Part shown: one piece after another, positions 1-10,782 of the stretch
Layout of the letters: each line of letters starts with the position of its first letter
Position numbering within the stretch: the first letter of the stretch is position 1
Origin: Amborella trichopoda
Lineage: Eukaryota > Streptophyta > Magnoliopsida > Amborellales > Amborellaceae
Assembly: GCF_000471905.2 (NCBI RefSeq)
Contig: NW_006494789.1
Location: forward strand, 3,455,822-3,519,821
Direction: 5' to 3'
DNA: 64,000 bases
Notes under the pieces: generated by a model
Database searches by the model: none
Seen by the model: only the letters and a program-made list of their open reading frames with translations
What the model was told of the DNA's origin: nothing
Made by a program: the position numbers and the translations under genes

Positions 1-1410
1 TGGAGGGGCACTCACAATTAAAGTTAAGCGAATCCCAACAGCGTCGGCTCTCAATGTCAGGTTCCCCACACGATGTTAACGTGAATTTTGGGGGCTTTCA
101 AAAAATTTGTTTTCTGGTTTTCCAGGATTCCCGATCGGTGTGTACTAGAGTATGTAAATAAGCATGCAAATGAAAATACAGTCAAGCACACATGCACAAA
201 ATAAGAAAGAAAACAAGTGAGCGCTCGGCATTGATCGCGCCTAGCGATGTGCACTTCGAGGCGAAACTTGCTCGAAGCACAGTGTAGATGGAGGGGTAAG
301 CAACCCCTAAGAAGGTAAAGTCAGAACAATGAAACCAGGCACAGTCCGTGTTAATTTGAGCATGGCACGAGTCGAGGGTCGAGCGTGGCTCGAGTTGAGG
401 GTGACTCGAACGGGACACGGTTCAGGGAGGGTGCAAGCAGCCCTCGAAGTATATATATTTTATTTATTTATTTTAAATTTGATGAAATACAGTTAGACTA
501 CGCATGGTGAAAGAAGGGAAATATGGTTTCAGCCAAAATTACTAAACTAAAATAAAAAAGAAAAAGTCAAGAGCAGGACATACTTATTTGAAGCAAAATA
601 TTTTTTTTATATTTTTAAAAATTTTATTTTAAGCCAAACATTAGTGAACAAGCACAAAAAGGGCTCTGGAACAGGCCTGTGGGGTCCCAAAAGTTTTTTG
701 GGACCTCTATGATAAGGCAGCACGAGTCGTGTCGCCCAAATTTATGTATTTATTTATATCTTGTTGATCTTGATGAAATAAGGCTACTGAAACTGGCAGA
801 AGTAGAAAAAATCAGACTTTTTGATGAAATAAAATTAAAACTACGTGAAGCAAAAGAACAATAGATAAAACATACTTGTATCAAGCAAAATATTTTTTTG
901 GTATTTTAAAAAAATTTATTTTGCTTTGAAATTTTGTGAACAGCCACAAAAGAGACCCAAGACTCATCCTGAAAAATTTCAAATTTTTTTGAATTTGGCG
1001 ATGGGGGGAACTAGAGAGTGTGTCGCCCTGGACTTGGGCGGCACGGTCCGTGTTGCCTAGGCAGCACGCTCTGTGTCGCTTGGGCGGCACACCTAGTGTC
1101 GCCCAAAAATTTATTTATTTTTATTTTTTTTATATTTTTTCTTGTATATCGTGATAAAATAAGATTACTTTAAACTTGGAGAAACAACAAATAAAATGTT
1201 GTTTGATGAAAATATTAAAATAAAGCGACAACAGATCTAACATAAATTATTTTTTTCTTGTATTTTTAAATATTTTATTTTGACTTGAAGCTTTCGGGAA
1301 AATCACAAAATGATACCTATAAAATTCCTGCAAAATTTCAAAATATTATGAGATTTTTGAAATTTTGATGCTCGGATCACGCTCGGTTTGCCCCATGGTG
1401 GGAGCCAAAC
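1..1410 (-). mobile_element. Family A internal leader, 5' untranslated part (copy A2, minus strand)
   Basis: Read on the minus strand, this segment follows the A LTR at 1411-2522 and matches the leader of the long A copy at about 10762-12024, block by block, down to the window edge. It has no credible coding region. It carries the same dyad elements as the other copy: pairs of GGGCGACAC-like and GTGTCGCC-like words (1030-1105), and a stem-loop at 249-280 whose arms are GTGC(A)CTTCGAG-like and CTCGAAGCAC. The element continues outside the window, so only its 5' end is seen. Assignment rests on similarity to the second copy; short ORFs here were judged accidental. Confidence 0.8.
1390..1410 (-). 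other. Post-LTR primer-site-like motif, family A copy A2
   Basis: On the minus strand GTTTGGCTCCCACC followed by ATGGGGC comes directly after the LTR end TATAAACA. Motifs of the form TTTGGCGCCCACCGTGGGG are common just after the 5' LTR in plant Tat-type elements, so this is the expected primer-binding or packaging position. I do not assign a tRNA. Confidence 0.65.
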
Positions 1411-2522
1411 TGTTTATAGTGAAAAATAGAAGCAATCTACGAATCTAGATCTCTCAGATCTGACACTTTAAACTGATAAAAAATAAATGAAAAGAAATGG
1501 TAGAGAAGGTGGGACAAATCGAATTCAGATATGAGGCCAGATCTGCCTAGAAACGAGCAGATCTGCTCTCAGATCTATGGCGGAGCCAGCATGATCCAAG
1601 ATATCAAAAATATGATTTTTAAAGAAAATTAATAAAAAAAAATCAAAGTAAAATAAATTAGTAAGGAAATGAAGAAAAAGAGAGGGTCGAGAATGATACC
1701 AAACCGGGCTGGATGGCCCGGGACTCCCGAGCGTTCTGGGGCTCACCTTATCAGACCCAGTCCGCTTGCCCTTCTGGTCCAGATGTTGATCAACAAGTCT
1801 CTGGTAGATCTGGTCTGTGTCCTAAGGGTAGATCTAGGGTTTCTCTTAGGGGGCTAAGGCTTAGGTTAGATAGGGTTTTCTCTCTGAGTTTTTCTCTCAG
1901 ATCTCTATCTCCTGCAACATTCTTGGATTTTTGTCTCTATCTCAGGTTTCAATCTCTCTCTTAGGGTTTTTTCTCACTTCTCCATCCTCCTTCTATTTCT
2001 CTCACCATCCCCCCTTAAATGGTCCCCAAAAGATGCTAAAAGGGGGGGAAAATTTGTTGGGGAGAATATCTTCCCGTAACTAACCAAAAACCTCAGTCAA
2101 AAATGCATTTTAGAGGTCTCGAATCTGGGCGGCACGGGGCGCGTCTCTTGGGTGCATGGGTCGTGTCTCTTGGGTGACACGCCTCGCATCCCATGGGCAA
2201 CATGCTCCATGTTTCACAAACCAATTTTGTCAAAATTTAGATTTTTCACTTCTGATGTGTTTCTAAGCCTCTTGTGAAGCGCTAAGAGAAAATTTGGGTC
2301 AAAATGGATTTTTTTACTATTTTTGATGATTTTTTGGTAAAACAGGTCATTTACAAAAATCTGGGTCAAAATAGGGTCTCTGCAGGGTTTCGGGCAGGCA
2401 AACTGGTTCCGGATCACAACGTAGGCTATTTGAACTATGTATTTGGGGGTCACTAAGTTAAGTGCGGTCCTAAGGGTTCAGAAAACCGCAAAATTTGCCA
2501 GATTTAAAATTGGGTGCTTACA
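1411..2522 (-). mobile_element. Family A LTR, copy A2 (about 1.11 kb)
   Basis: On the minus strand it starts TGTAAGCACCC at 2522 and ends TATAAACA at 1411, giving TG...CA ends. The start aligns closely with the LTR starts at 9379 and 38999: the same blocks on a shared CCTTAGGACCGCACTTA-like stretch, a TTTTGACCCA motif, and AGCGCTTCACAAGAGGC. It contains degenerate GTGTCACCC/GGGCGGCACG dyads at about 2120-2200. It is shorter than the 1383-bp copy at 9379, and the clear TATA box of that copy is not found here. The flanking base beyond 2522 belongs to an AT-rich hairpin, and no target-site duplication can be tested because the other LTR is outside the window. Confidence 0.8.
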
Positions 2523-2525
2523 ATA

Positions 2526-2801
2526 TTATATATGTATTATATATTATTGGAAAGTATATAATGAGACCATTTACTTTTGGTATAAGGTGCTCCTAAATAA
2601 TCTTGACCATTGGATGTGAATTGGGTGCCTGCATTTATTTCATTGACCAAGCTCAAAGTTCAAAAGAAATTTTCACATATTTTGTAACACATCTAAGCTA
2701 TCAGATTTCACATCTAATTGTTGTAAGTAATTGTGACTTCCTTGTACAAAAGGTAAATGGTCTCATTGTATACAATCCGATATATTTACTATATATTATG
2801 T
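2526..2801. mobile_element. MITE-like hairpin with long imperfect terminal inverted repeats
   Basis: The left arm (core 2549-2585, AATGAGACCATTTACTTTTG) and the right arm (core 2742-2779, reverse complement AATGAGACCATTTACCTTTTG) pair almost perfectly. Weaker pairing extends inward through GGATGTGAA-like words and outward through TA-rich DNA, so the whole unit folds into one hairpin of about 275 bp. No ORF for a transposase is present. It directly abuts the A LTR start at 2522. The superfamily is not assigned because ends and target duplication are obscured by the AT-rich flanks. Confidence 0.55.
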
Positions 2802-4087
2802 GAGAGCAACATCCTCTCTATTCTTGTGCCAAGTGTCATTTTTTTATAATTACCTTCTGCCTCCAATTTCTCTCTCCCCCTCTTCCCAACGCCATACCTC
2901 TCTCTCTTCGTTCTCTCTCTCCCTGTTCCCAACCCATATTTCTCTCTCCCTCTTCCCAACGCCATATTTCTGTCCCTTTTCTTTCCCTAAATATCTCTCC
3001 CAAAATCAAATCTCTCTTTCCTTAAAACTCTCCCCCATATTTATCTCTCTCACATTCTTTCCTTCCCCCTCTCTTTCTCTATTTCTCTCTCAATAGATAT
3101 CGAAGGTGAATATTATATTTTAAAAGAAGATTAAATTAGATGGGACGTGATTAGGAGATGTGCAAGAAATTTGGAGGGTGACAAAATAATTATGCCTCTC
3201 TCTCTTTTCCTCTTTCGCTGTTGATAGAATTGGTGTATGGATAGAGAAGGAGAACGTTGAGAGAAAGAGAGAGATAAATAGAAACGTAGAATTTTAGAAC
3301 AAGCCTATTTAAGAAACATGATATTACTTAGAGAGCAAGAGAGAATGAAATCTAGAGTTTCTAAATTGGTGTGTGGATTGAGAAGTAGAGCATTGAGAGA
3401 AAGAGAGAGACCAATGATAGCAAGAGAGAGATATATAAATAAAAAGATAGAATTTTAGAATTAGCTTATCTAATAAACATGCTCTTTCTCTCTCCCTCTC
3501 CAATGAACTCTCTCTATTATCCTCTTAAATTTCTCTCTTCCCTCTTTCTTTATATGATGAATTTACAGCAGTGGAATAAGCATCTCCAACGAACTCTCTC
3601 TATTATCCTCTTTGATGTCGGTGGGGTCCTGGTTTCCCTCCGCACAGGGATGAGGAGACCCTCTCTCGAACAACCGTGGAGGTCTGATGCACGGTGGACG
3701 CGTGCTTGTGAATAGGAAGCAAAAGATGAGAGAGATTTTTGTGACTAGAGCGCGGATCGCTCTTACGCAGCTTGAGGGTTCACGGACGAGCCCGATGGAT
3801 GGCCCTCTTAGAGTAATTACGAAGCCCTCCGGCTGCTTGTTAGCATGATTTGGACGGGAGTCCTCCTTAGGTTGTCAATCTCTCTCTCTGCTTTCACTCT
3901 CTCCGTGCTATAGGGATGGGATCTTGATGTCCCTCCTCCCTGGATGCTCTTTTCGGAACGGTTTGCTGGCCACTAAAAGGGGGCGTGGGTAGAAGTCGAG
4001 GGAAGAGTCCCGCAGGTTAGGACACGTTGTGGGCTCGGGGACAGACGGGGGCTTCCGCCAGACAAGGTCATGTGTGCGAAAGTGGGA

Positions 4088-4128
<41 letters not shown>

Positions 4129-4270
4129 AATGACCCGGCTCGGGGAAATGGGATGACCCGTGTGAACGGGGTATCTGCGGGACCATACACTCAGGGGTAC
4201 CCTCCCTCTCAAAGTTTTCTCTCTCTTTCTCTCTTCTCTCCCGAATGGGCTAGAGGCTCACATAATAAGA
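2802..4270. repeat. Pyrimidine/purine-rich low-complexity tract, with duplicated block and (GA)n
   Basis: The stretch is dominated by CTCTCT-type DNA (2860-3100, 3480-3600) and GAGAGA-type DNA. About 110 bp are directly duplicated in diverged form (3228-3325 and 3367-3482, both ending in ATAGAATTTTAGAA-like sequence before AAACATG). A nearly pure (GA)n run occupies about 4087-4130. The part from 3600 to 4080 is of mixed composition and I recognise nothing in it. No coding region is supported. Confidence 0.6.
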
Positions 4271-5639
4271 CAAAACAAGAATGAACTAGCCTTGATTCTT
4301 CCCAGCCTTTGGGGCTATTGGAGCTTCAAAAAAGAGAACCTTTTGGAGCGATTTTTTGGGCCCTTTTACCAATGAGCTAAGCCTGCTTATATAGCGGATT
4401 CACCAAACAGGGCTGAATGCTCAAAAGTCAAGCTTAATTACAATTAAAGTAATTGAAAAAAAATCCAAAATTAGACACAAATGACCAAAATGCCCCTGTG
4501 ATCTTTTGCCCAAATGACTAGACCGTCCCTACATGCAGGTTGCTCTACCATGGGAAGACCTTGGAAGCTGGTTCTGCAACTTGCGACAATTTTTCAGCTT
4601 TTTCAGCAACTTATCTTCGTTTCTCTTTTGATTGCGAGCATTTTGATGCCCTTCAATCGTGTTGTGGTGGCCTTCTTCCTCAGGGTGAAAGTCCGGCCAG
4701 TTTTGTGAACTTTTTTTGCTGACGCATCTCCAAGTTGTGTAGTTTTAGCTCCTAGCTTTGCTTGCAAGTCACAGAGGAGGTCGTTGCAGTCGTTTTGCAC
4801 CAAGTTGGGCCCGAATTGGTGTAGATTTGCGTCTTTGGCTATTTTGAAAGGTTACCGGAGAAAGGGATTCCAGCAACTGACTGGATTTGCATCTTTGGTG
4901 ACCTGAGGACTCGCACTCATCAAACAGGGGATTGAATGCGAGAGTCATACTAGAATGTAGCTCTGTGCCGGGTGGTTCTTTTGAACTCTTCCTCGCGCCA
5001 ATCCATGGCCTGGATTTTTATGCTCCATCGAATCAGGAGCCTATAGGTTTTTTGTCTTGGTTTCTCTAGCTACTTTCCTCTTCAGCGAAATAGGGGTTCT
5101 CAGTCACACCACAGTGAGTGCTATAGGTCAAAATGACGGGGGCTGGGGTGATCTAAAACATATCAACATTTGAGTTCGGTCTGATTTCAAATAAAGGCCC
5201 CGTAGGTTGGAGAAGTCGTTGTCAAAAAACCTTGACACAGCCTCATTTCTGGGACTGGTTTAGTGAAGCCGCATCGTGCTATGGTAAAACCCATGAGTTG
5301 TGAGGCCGCATGAGCGTATACCCTTTTAGAGGGGTTCGATTGAGCCCAAATTTGGTCCTCAGGGGGCGGAGGGGGGGGGGGGGGGGGGGGGTTTAACGTT
5401 CTGAGCACAATGGCGATGGTTTGGTGCCCTGATGCAGCCTCTCTCATAGGGCTACAATGGAGGGTCCTCCTTTGGTGCTGGGGCACTGCACCCAGGTCAC
5501 TAGGTTGGAGGCTTTATTCCTTGGCACAATCCTGGTTTGCAGGTGTTTCGTGAACTTGCGAGAGCAGACTGTCGCTAGCTCTCTCCTTATTCGTATGGGC
5601 TCATGGAAGTATGTCAAAAATGACGTACAACAACTTGCC
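4271..5639. other. Unassigned stretch with a possible minus-strand LTR promoter
   Basis: No gene is recognisable. Read on the minus strand, about 4500 to 4200 resembles the promoter part of a plant LTR: an AT-rich region, CTATATAAGC near 4396-4387, then a GA-rich leader. A homopolymer of 21 G lies at 5371-5391. The match to families A-C is too weak for a family call. Confidence 0.3.
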
Positions 5640-6104
5640 CCACCGGCTGTTGCGCTTCGAGAGAAGTGAGAAGTGCAACATTCAGAAAAATTTAACGTCG
5701 TAGCTCCTCTGATGAATCCTTGTCAAGATGTGTTTATTGTCTCTCGATCATATTTTTTTTCTTTATCACCGGCATAGCCAATCCTCGAGGGGTAGACCTT
5801 GCTGAGCTTTTCCCTTGACTGGGGGTGAGCAAAGTGGTTGCCAGTGGTCCAGTGCCTTGTTGAGGGGCTTTCTCCTGGTTTCGTCAGAATCCGTTTTTCG
5901 TTTTGGGAGATTGCGCCGATATTCTGCCGTTAGCGGGCTTACGACTTCTCAACACAGACTCCCGATTTTCCAGCCAATTGGGGCCTTTCTTGTGAGCTTT
6001 ATCTCATTCTAGCTGGGGAGGTTCTGATGCTTCAGTTGGCGAGGGCCCTTCTTATGAGCTTTATCCCTATCCAAATAGCAACGCCAGGAGCAAACAAGGT
6101 ACCT

Positions 6105-6535
6105 CTTGGCTTACGTCCTACAGGTCCAGTTGGGGGTCTCTCTAATTACCCAGACATGAAAGGAGGATGGCCTTTGAGGCGGTCCCATTTTAGGGGACTT
6201 AACATTGGATGCTTGAAGGTTGGTGAAGGAAGAAAAGGAAGACAAGGTACCTCTTTGGATTACGTCCTACTGACGTGGTTGGGGGTTTCTCGGCACGTCC
6301 CGATTGTCCAGGCGTGACAGGGGGATGGCCTCAAAAGCGGTCCCATTTTAGGGGACTTCACCTTGGGTGTTGGAGTTTCATTAGAAGAACGATAGTCAAG
6401 GTACCTCTTTGGCTTACGTCCTATTGGCATGGCTGGGGGTTTCTCGGCGCGTCCCAATTGTCCAGGCGTGATAGGAGGATGGCCTCAGAAGCGGTCCCAT
6501 TTTTAGGGGACTTCACCCTGGCTGCAAGAGTTTGA
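6105..6535 (+). repeat. Tandem repeat, about 150-bp unit, about three copies
   Basis: Three consecutive units share GGTACCTCTTTGGCTTACGT, then GGGGGTTTCTCGGCRCGTCC, GGCGTGA, GGATGGCCTC and GCGGTCCCATTTTAGGGGAC. The units begin near 6099, 6244 and 6400 and differ by scattered substitutions and small indels. The array lies in the upstream region of a B antisense promoter. Confidence 0.75.
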
Positions 6536-6569
6536 TGGAAAAGAAGAGGAGGGGAGGATTTTTTTTTTT

Positions 6570-6890
6570 TGTGTTGGCGACACTAAGGCCTGTGATAAAA
6601 GGGTGGCATCGGAGCACTAAGGCTCCGGTGCTAAAAATAAGAAGGCGACACTAAGGCTTGGGATAAAAGGGTGGCACCGGAACACTAAGGCTCCGATGTC
6701 GAAAATACGAAGGTGGCACTAAGGCTCAGGATAAAAGGGTGGCACCAGAACACTAAGGCTTCGGTGCCAAAAATAAGAAGGCGGTACTAAGCCCCGAGAT
6801 AAAAGGGTGGCACTGGAACACTAAGGATCCGGTGCCAAAAATAAGAAGGCGGCAGTAACGCTTGGGATAAAAAATGGTCGCACTGGGGCC
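6570..6890 (+). repeat. Minisatellite, about 67-bp unit, about 4.5 copies
   Basis: Each unit runs GGCGACACTAAGGC, then GATAAAAGGGTGGCACCGG, ACACTAAGGCTCCGGTGCC, and AAAAATAAGAA. The units differ by a few substitutions each. The inner words GGCACCGG and CCGGTGCC form a short dyad within each unit. Confidence 0.8.
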
Positions 6891-7075
6891 GTAGTTATTT
6901 TTGGGAGGCACAGGGGCTGTGGTTTTTTTTTTGGTGGCACAGGGGCTGTAGTTTTTTTTTTAGAAGGCACTGGGGCTGTAGTTTTTTTTTTGGAAGGCAC
7001 TGGGGCTGTGGTTTTTTTTTTTTTTTTGGGAGGCATTGGGGTCATAGTTTTTTTGAAAGGCACTGGGGCCGAAAT
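6885..7075 (+). repeat. Minisatellite, about 30-bp unit with T runs, about six copies
   Basis: Units of GGCACTGGGGCTGTAG followed by 5-15 T residues and GGA or GGT are repeated about six times. The T runs differ in length, which is typical of slippage. Proline-, threonine- and lysine-rich ORFs on the minus strand here arise from the repeat and are not genes. Confidence 0.8.
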
Positions 7076-7689
7076 GAGGAGGTTTTTGGAAGGCGGGCAG
7101 CAGGAGGTTTGGTCCAGGTGCCCATTGCGGGTTTTCACTGGGATCGAGGGGATATGGTGCCAACGAAGTGGTTTTCACCATACCCTTTGTGGCTTTTCGC
7201 CATGCTCAGATTTGTTTTTAGGACTCTTTTACTCATGGCTTCGTGGCCATGCCCACAACTCATTTTTACTCATGGTGCCCTTTGCGGGTTTTCACCATGC
7301 CCTTGTTTTTCTTATTGGACGATTTTACCCATAACACCCTTTTTTTTTGGGCTATGTCTGCTTGAAACTCTTTTTCTTTACCTCGCGATGACTTCCATCG
7401 CGTCTGGCTTCTGTTTTTTTTTGCAGAAAGAGGCCACCAATGTGGTGAACCTTGATGGAGGGGTCTTGAGAGTCGTGAGGGTGCATCCTTGCCCCGGGTC
7501 GATTGTAGCTGCTCGAGGCTGAAGCAGGGCATCTTTTTTCCTTCTGGGGGGTTGCCCCAAAGAGTAGGTTTATGGTGACCCAGGCGGTTTGTGTCCTCGC
7601 GGGGTCGATGATGGAGGCATCAGCAGGAGGTATCGGATGGTGCCCACGGTGCTGGGATATTGGAAGTACTTGCGGGGCGGTGAAGTGAT

Positions 7690-8115
7690 GGAGGCACCCG
7701 CGGGGGATGAATGAAGAGGGCACCCGTGGGGGGTGAATGAAGAGGGCAACCGTGGGGGGTGAATGAAGATGAGACCTACGGGAGTGAATGAAGATGGGAC
7801 CCGCGGGGGTTAAATGAAGATGGGACCCGCGGGAGGTGAAAGAAGATGGCACCGTGGGGGGGTGAATGAAGATGACATCCACAGAGGGTGAATGAAGATG
7901 GTACCCACGGGGGGTGAATGAAGATGGGACGCGCGAGGGGGTGAATGAAGATGACACTCGTAGGGGGGGAATGAAGATGGTACTCGCTGGGCTTGAATGA
8001 AGATGGGACCCGGGGGGGGGGGGGTTGAATGAAGATGGCACCTGCAGGGGGTGAATGAAGATGGAACCCGCGAGGGGTGAATGAAGGTGGGACCTACGGG
8101 GGGTGAATGAAGAGA
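7690..8115 (+). repeat. Minisatellite, about 27-bp unit, roughly 16 copies
   Basis: The unit is GTGAATGAAGATGGGACCCG followed by CGGGGG, repeated roughly sixteen times with variants such as GGCACCCGTGGGG and GACATCCACAGAG. Because the unit is close to 27 bp it keeps one reading frame open on the minus strand for over 200 codons with a nine-residue proline/serine/histidine period. That is an effect of the repeat, not evidence of a gene. Confidence 0.85.
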
Positions 8116-8430
8116 GACATACCCTGAGGGGGCAAAGTTTGTAGAGGCAGCATTTGGCTAACGAGACGCCTACATGCAGAGCGAGGTTAGATGGAGAATG
8201 CCACGTGGCGACGGGGCCTCAGCGCAAGATCCGCTTGAGTGATCTGTTGATACGCCAGGCTGACAGTGTGGCAGTGCAGGATTTGACCATGACGCTTTGT
8301 GAGTAATGCCTGGTCGGTGAGGCACGAGAAGGTTAAATGTCACGGTCAATAAGGCACTATTGTGGTGACATGTGGCTGAGCAACTAGGCGACAGAGCACT
8401 TTGGAAGCAGCAAGGTTTGATGAGCCTAGG

Positions 8431-8442
8431 CCTTTAAAAAGG
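8431..8442 (+). promoter_or_regulatory. TATA-like box of promoter region P1
   Basis: CCTTTAAAAAGG lies 320 bp after the 27-bp array. It sits at nearly the same distance from the region start as TATATAAAG at 46042 in the homologous region, and is followed by a pyrimidine-rich stretch. Placement by homology is reasonable, but the box itself is only TATA-like. Confidence 0.45.
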
Positions 8443-9378
8443 GGCTAGGCAGGAGAGCATGATTGCAGCTTTTCTCCTTTGTGACAAAGTTCCTCTTTGG
8501 ATGCTCCTTTGTGTGAAGACGACGTGGAGACTTCGTTTTCTTTGAAGAGCTTGGCAGGTGAGCTATGCTCACAGCAGGGGTTGTCTGCTTAACACCGACC
8601 TTTGGGGTGCACCCAGACGTTGAGCGTCCTTGTGAAGAGATTTGCCCATGCAGAGGCGATGATGGAACCGTGACAGAGGGCGAGCTTGTTGATGCGGTGC
8701 TCCTTTGTTTGTGTGGGACCCATGGCGTGAGGCCCGTGACCGTATATGAGGCACCGGGGGCCTGTCATCCTAGTTGGAGGATGAGTTGAAGGAGGAGGCT
8801 CTCCCTGCCTTCTTCAAGTCCTGCTTGAAGAGATGGACGTGGCCTCCTAGTAGTTACCATCGCTGTGAGAAAGCGGTGGACGCTCAAAGGGGACGAAGCC
8901 ACTTCAGAACAGATGTACACATTTTTTGTGTGTTAGAGATTGTATTGTAACAAAATTATGTAATTGTTTTTTTTGTTCATGAAATGGAATACCTTTTTGC
9001 ATTGAATTCTCCTTCTCTGCTTTGTGCCGCCACGTGCTGCTCTCCTTTTCTTTTGTGGGCTGGGTCCTTATCCCTGCGGGTGGTGGGGATAAGGAATGGC
9101 TGATGGAATGCCCGTCGCGCCCGTTCATTGCTAATTTTCGTAAGACAACTTTTTGGTTTTTTTTTTTTTGGTGAGGGGGGGACCACAGGGGGTTCCGTAT
9201 GTGGGCAAGACAAGGAACAAGGTTCGTTGTCTGTAAAGCACAGTGGTGCAGAGGCATGCCTTAAGTGCTCTGAAGGGGCCCTTGTTGTGGGCAGTCCAAG
9301 TGGGGTTGGGCTGTATGCATGAGCTAAGAGGCGTTTGAACGACGATAATTGTGTTTTTCCTGGTAAGCCATGTCATGA

Positions 9379-10761
9379 TGTAAACACCCCATTTTAAATC
9401 TAGTATATTTGGTGGTTTCCTGAACCCTTAAGACCACACTATCTTAGTAATCCCAAATCCATAGTTCACATAGTCTACCCCATGGCCTAGAACTATTCTT
9501 CCTATCTATAACCCTGCAAATACCCTGTTTTGACCCGAAATCCTGCAGACACCCTGTTTTACCAAGAAAATTATTGAAAATAGTAGAAAAATCCTTTTTA
9601 ACCCAAATTTCTTTGAGAGCTTCACAAGAGGCTGAGGTATTGGCTTGGGCGACACACCTAGTGTTGCCCAACCCAGATTGGGTGACATGCTTTGTGCCGC
9701 CTACCATACTAAGCGACACAACCCAGTGTCACCGGGGCGACACACCGTGTGTCGACCAACCCAATTTGACCCAAAAGTTTCATTTTTTGGTAGGACAACC
9801 TAGAGATTAGTGTTGAGCAGGAATCTTCCATTTTGGGCAGATCTAGTCTAAGAGACACATCTTGTGTTGCCTAGCCTAGACAGACCCAAATTGGATGATT
9901 TTTGGCAGGCAACATCTTGACAACCCCAGCATCTGCTCTGCACTGGAAATTTCCGCTTTCGAGCAGTCTTGACTTGGGTGACACACTATGTGTCGCCTAG
10001 CTCTGACAGACCAAAAATGGTAGTTTCCACATGCCAGAGGCCCTCCCAACTGTTTTAGGTCAAATTTCCTGACTTTGACCAATTTTGGTTGGGCGACAGA
10101 CCTAGTGTCGCCTAGACCTAGAACCCCAAAAGTGGAAAATTCTGGCTGGTAATTTGTAAGTGATGGTAATTTCTCTTTTTGGGTTAATTCCCAATCTATA
10201 AAAATGAAAAATTCGTGGCTCCAGGGAGAGAAAGGAGGAAGATTGAAACCCTAACCCCTTTGCTCAGAGAAAGTTAAGCCTAAAACCCTAACCTAAAAAC
10301 CCTAACCCTAAGCTTGAGAAACTTTAAGCCATGAAAGGATAGGTCCAAAAACCCTGACCATTTTAAATCATCTCTAGAGCAAAACAACCCTTTTAAATCA
10401 GAGATCTTCTGGTCAACTTCTGAATCACAGAGGCAGAGAGGACACCGGTTCTAGTACAGGAGAGTCATCGTGTGCCATCCAATCTGGTTTGGTATTGTTC
10501 TCTTATCCTTTCTTTCTTCTTCTTCTTACTATTTTGATTTTATTTTGGTCAGTTTGCTGCTTTGAACTCGTATTTTAATGTTTTGGATCATGCTGGCTCT
10601 ACCACAGATCTGAGAGTGGATCTGCTCATTTCTAGGCAGATTTGGCCTCAGATCTGAATTCGATTTGTCCCACTTTGTCTACCATATTATTTTTATCAGT
10701 TTAATGTGTCAAAATTTGAGATATTTTCGTCGAAAGATCAGTTTGATTTTCATTGTAAACA
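9379..10761 (+). mobile_element. Family A 5' LTR, copy A1 (1383 bp)
   Basis: It starts TGTAAACACCCC and ends TGTAAACA immediately before the primer-site-like motif. A TATA box is at 10197, and the transcribed part contains AACCCTAA-type words (10255-10315) as found in many plant leaders. Pairs of GGCGACAC and GTGTCGCC words punctuate the U3 part (9650-9750, 9850-9880, 9975-10000, 10090-10115). The same start is seen at 2522 (minus) and 38999 (plus). The 3' LTR partner is not in the window because the element is cut at 20139. Confidence 0.85.
10197..10204 (+). promoter_or_regulatory. TATA box of A1 LTR
   Basis: TATAAAAA lies about 820 bp into the LTR, after the run of GTGTCGCC dyads. A purine-rich leader with CCCTAA words follows. 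This is the expected U3/R junction and the only good TATA candidate in this LTR. Confidence 0.6.
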
Positions 10762-10762
10762 G

Positions 10763-10782
10763 CTTGGCACCCACCATGGGGT
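10763..10782 (+). other. Primer-site-like motif of A1
   Basis: CTTGGCACCCACCATGGGG follows the LTR end by one or two bases. Copy A2 has TTTGGCTCCCACCATGGGG at the same place. This resembles the conserved post-LTR motif of plant Tat-type elements; the priming tRNA is not assigned. Confidence 0.65.

Larger units (their letters stand above)
5640..9378 (+). mobile_element. Family B antisense-gene promoter region (copy P1), cut by the A LTR
   Basis: The start (about 5650-5695, GAGAGAAGTGAGAAG followed by CAACATT and AGAAAA words) matches the start of the equivalent region at 43405-43440, next to a B LTR there. The distance from that start to the TATA-like box is also similar (about 2.8 kb here, about 2.6 kb there). 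A shared GACTCTTTTACTCATGGC-like block lies at 7225-7290 and at 44490-44550. Between start and TATA box lie four different arrays, annotated separately. After the TATA box (8433) the sequence runs about 900 bp without a recognisable ORF and stops at the A LTR (9379). The PMD gene expected downstream is missing. Confidence 0.55.

Noticed and set aside
7352-8041. 229-codon minus-strand ORF rich in Pro, Ser, His and Phe
   Set aside because: It is produced by the 27-bp minisatellite, and its nine-residue period follows the DNA unit. There is no start context or domain.
8565-8789. 74-codon ORF downstream of the P1 TATA-like box
   Set aside because: No similarity to the PMD-like protein or any family I know, and short enough to be chance.
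10255-10320. CCCTAA words resembling plant telomere repeats
   Set aside because: Only a few irregular copies inside the transcribed part of an LTR; common in plant leaders and not a telomeric array.
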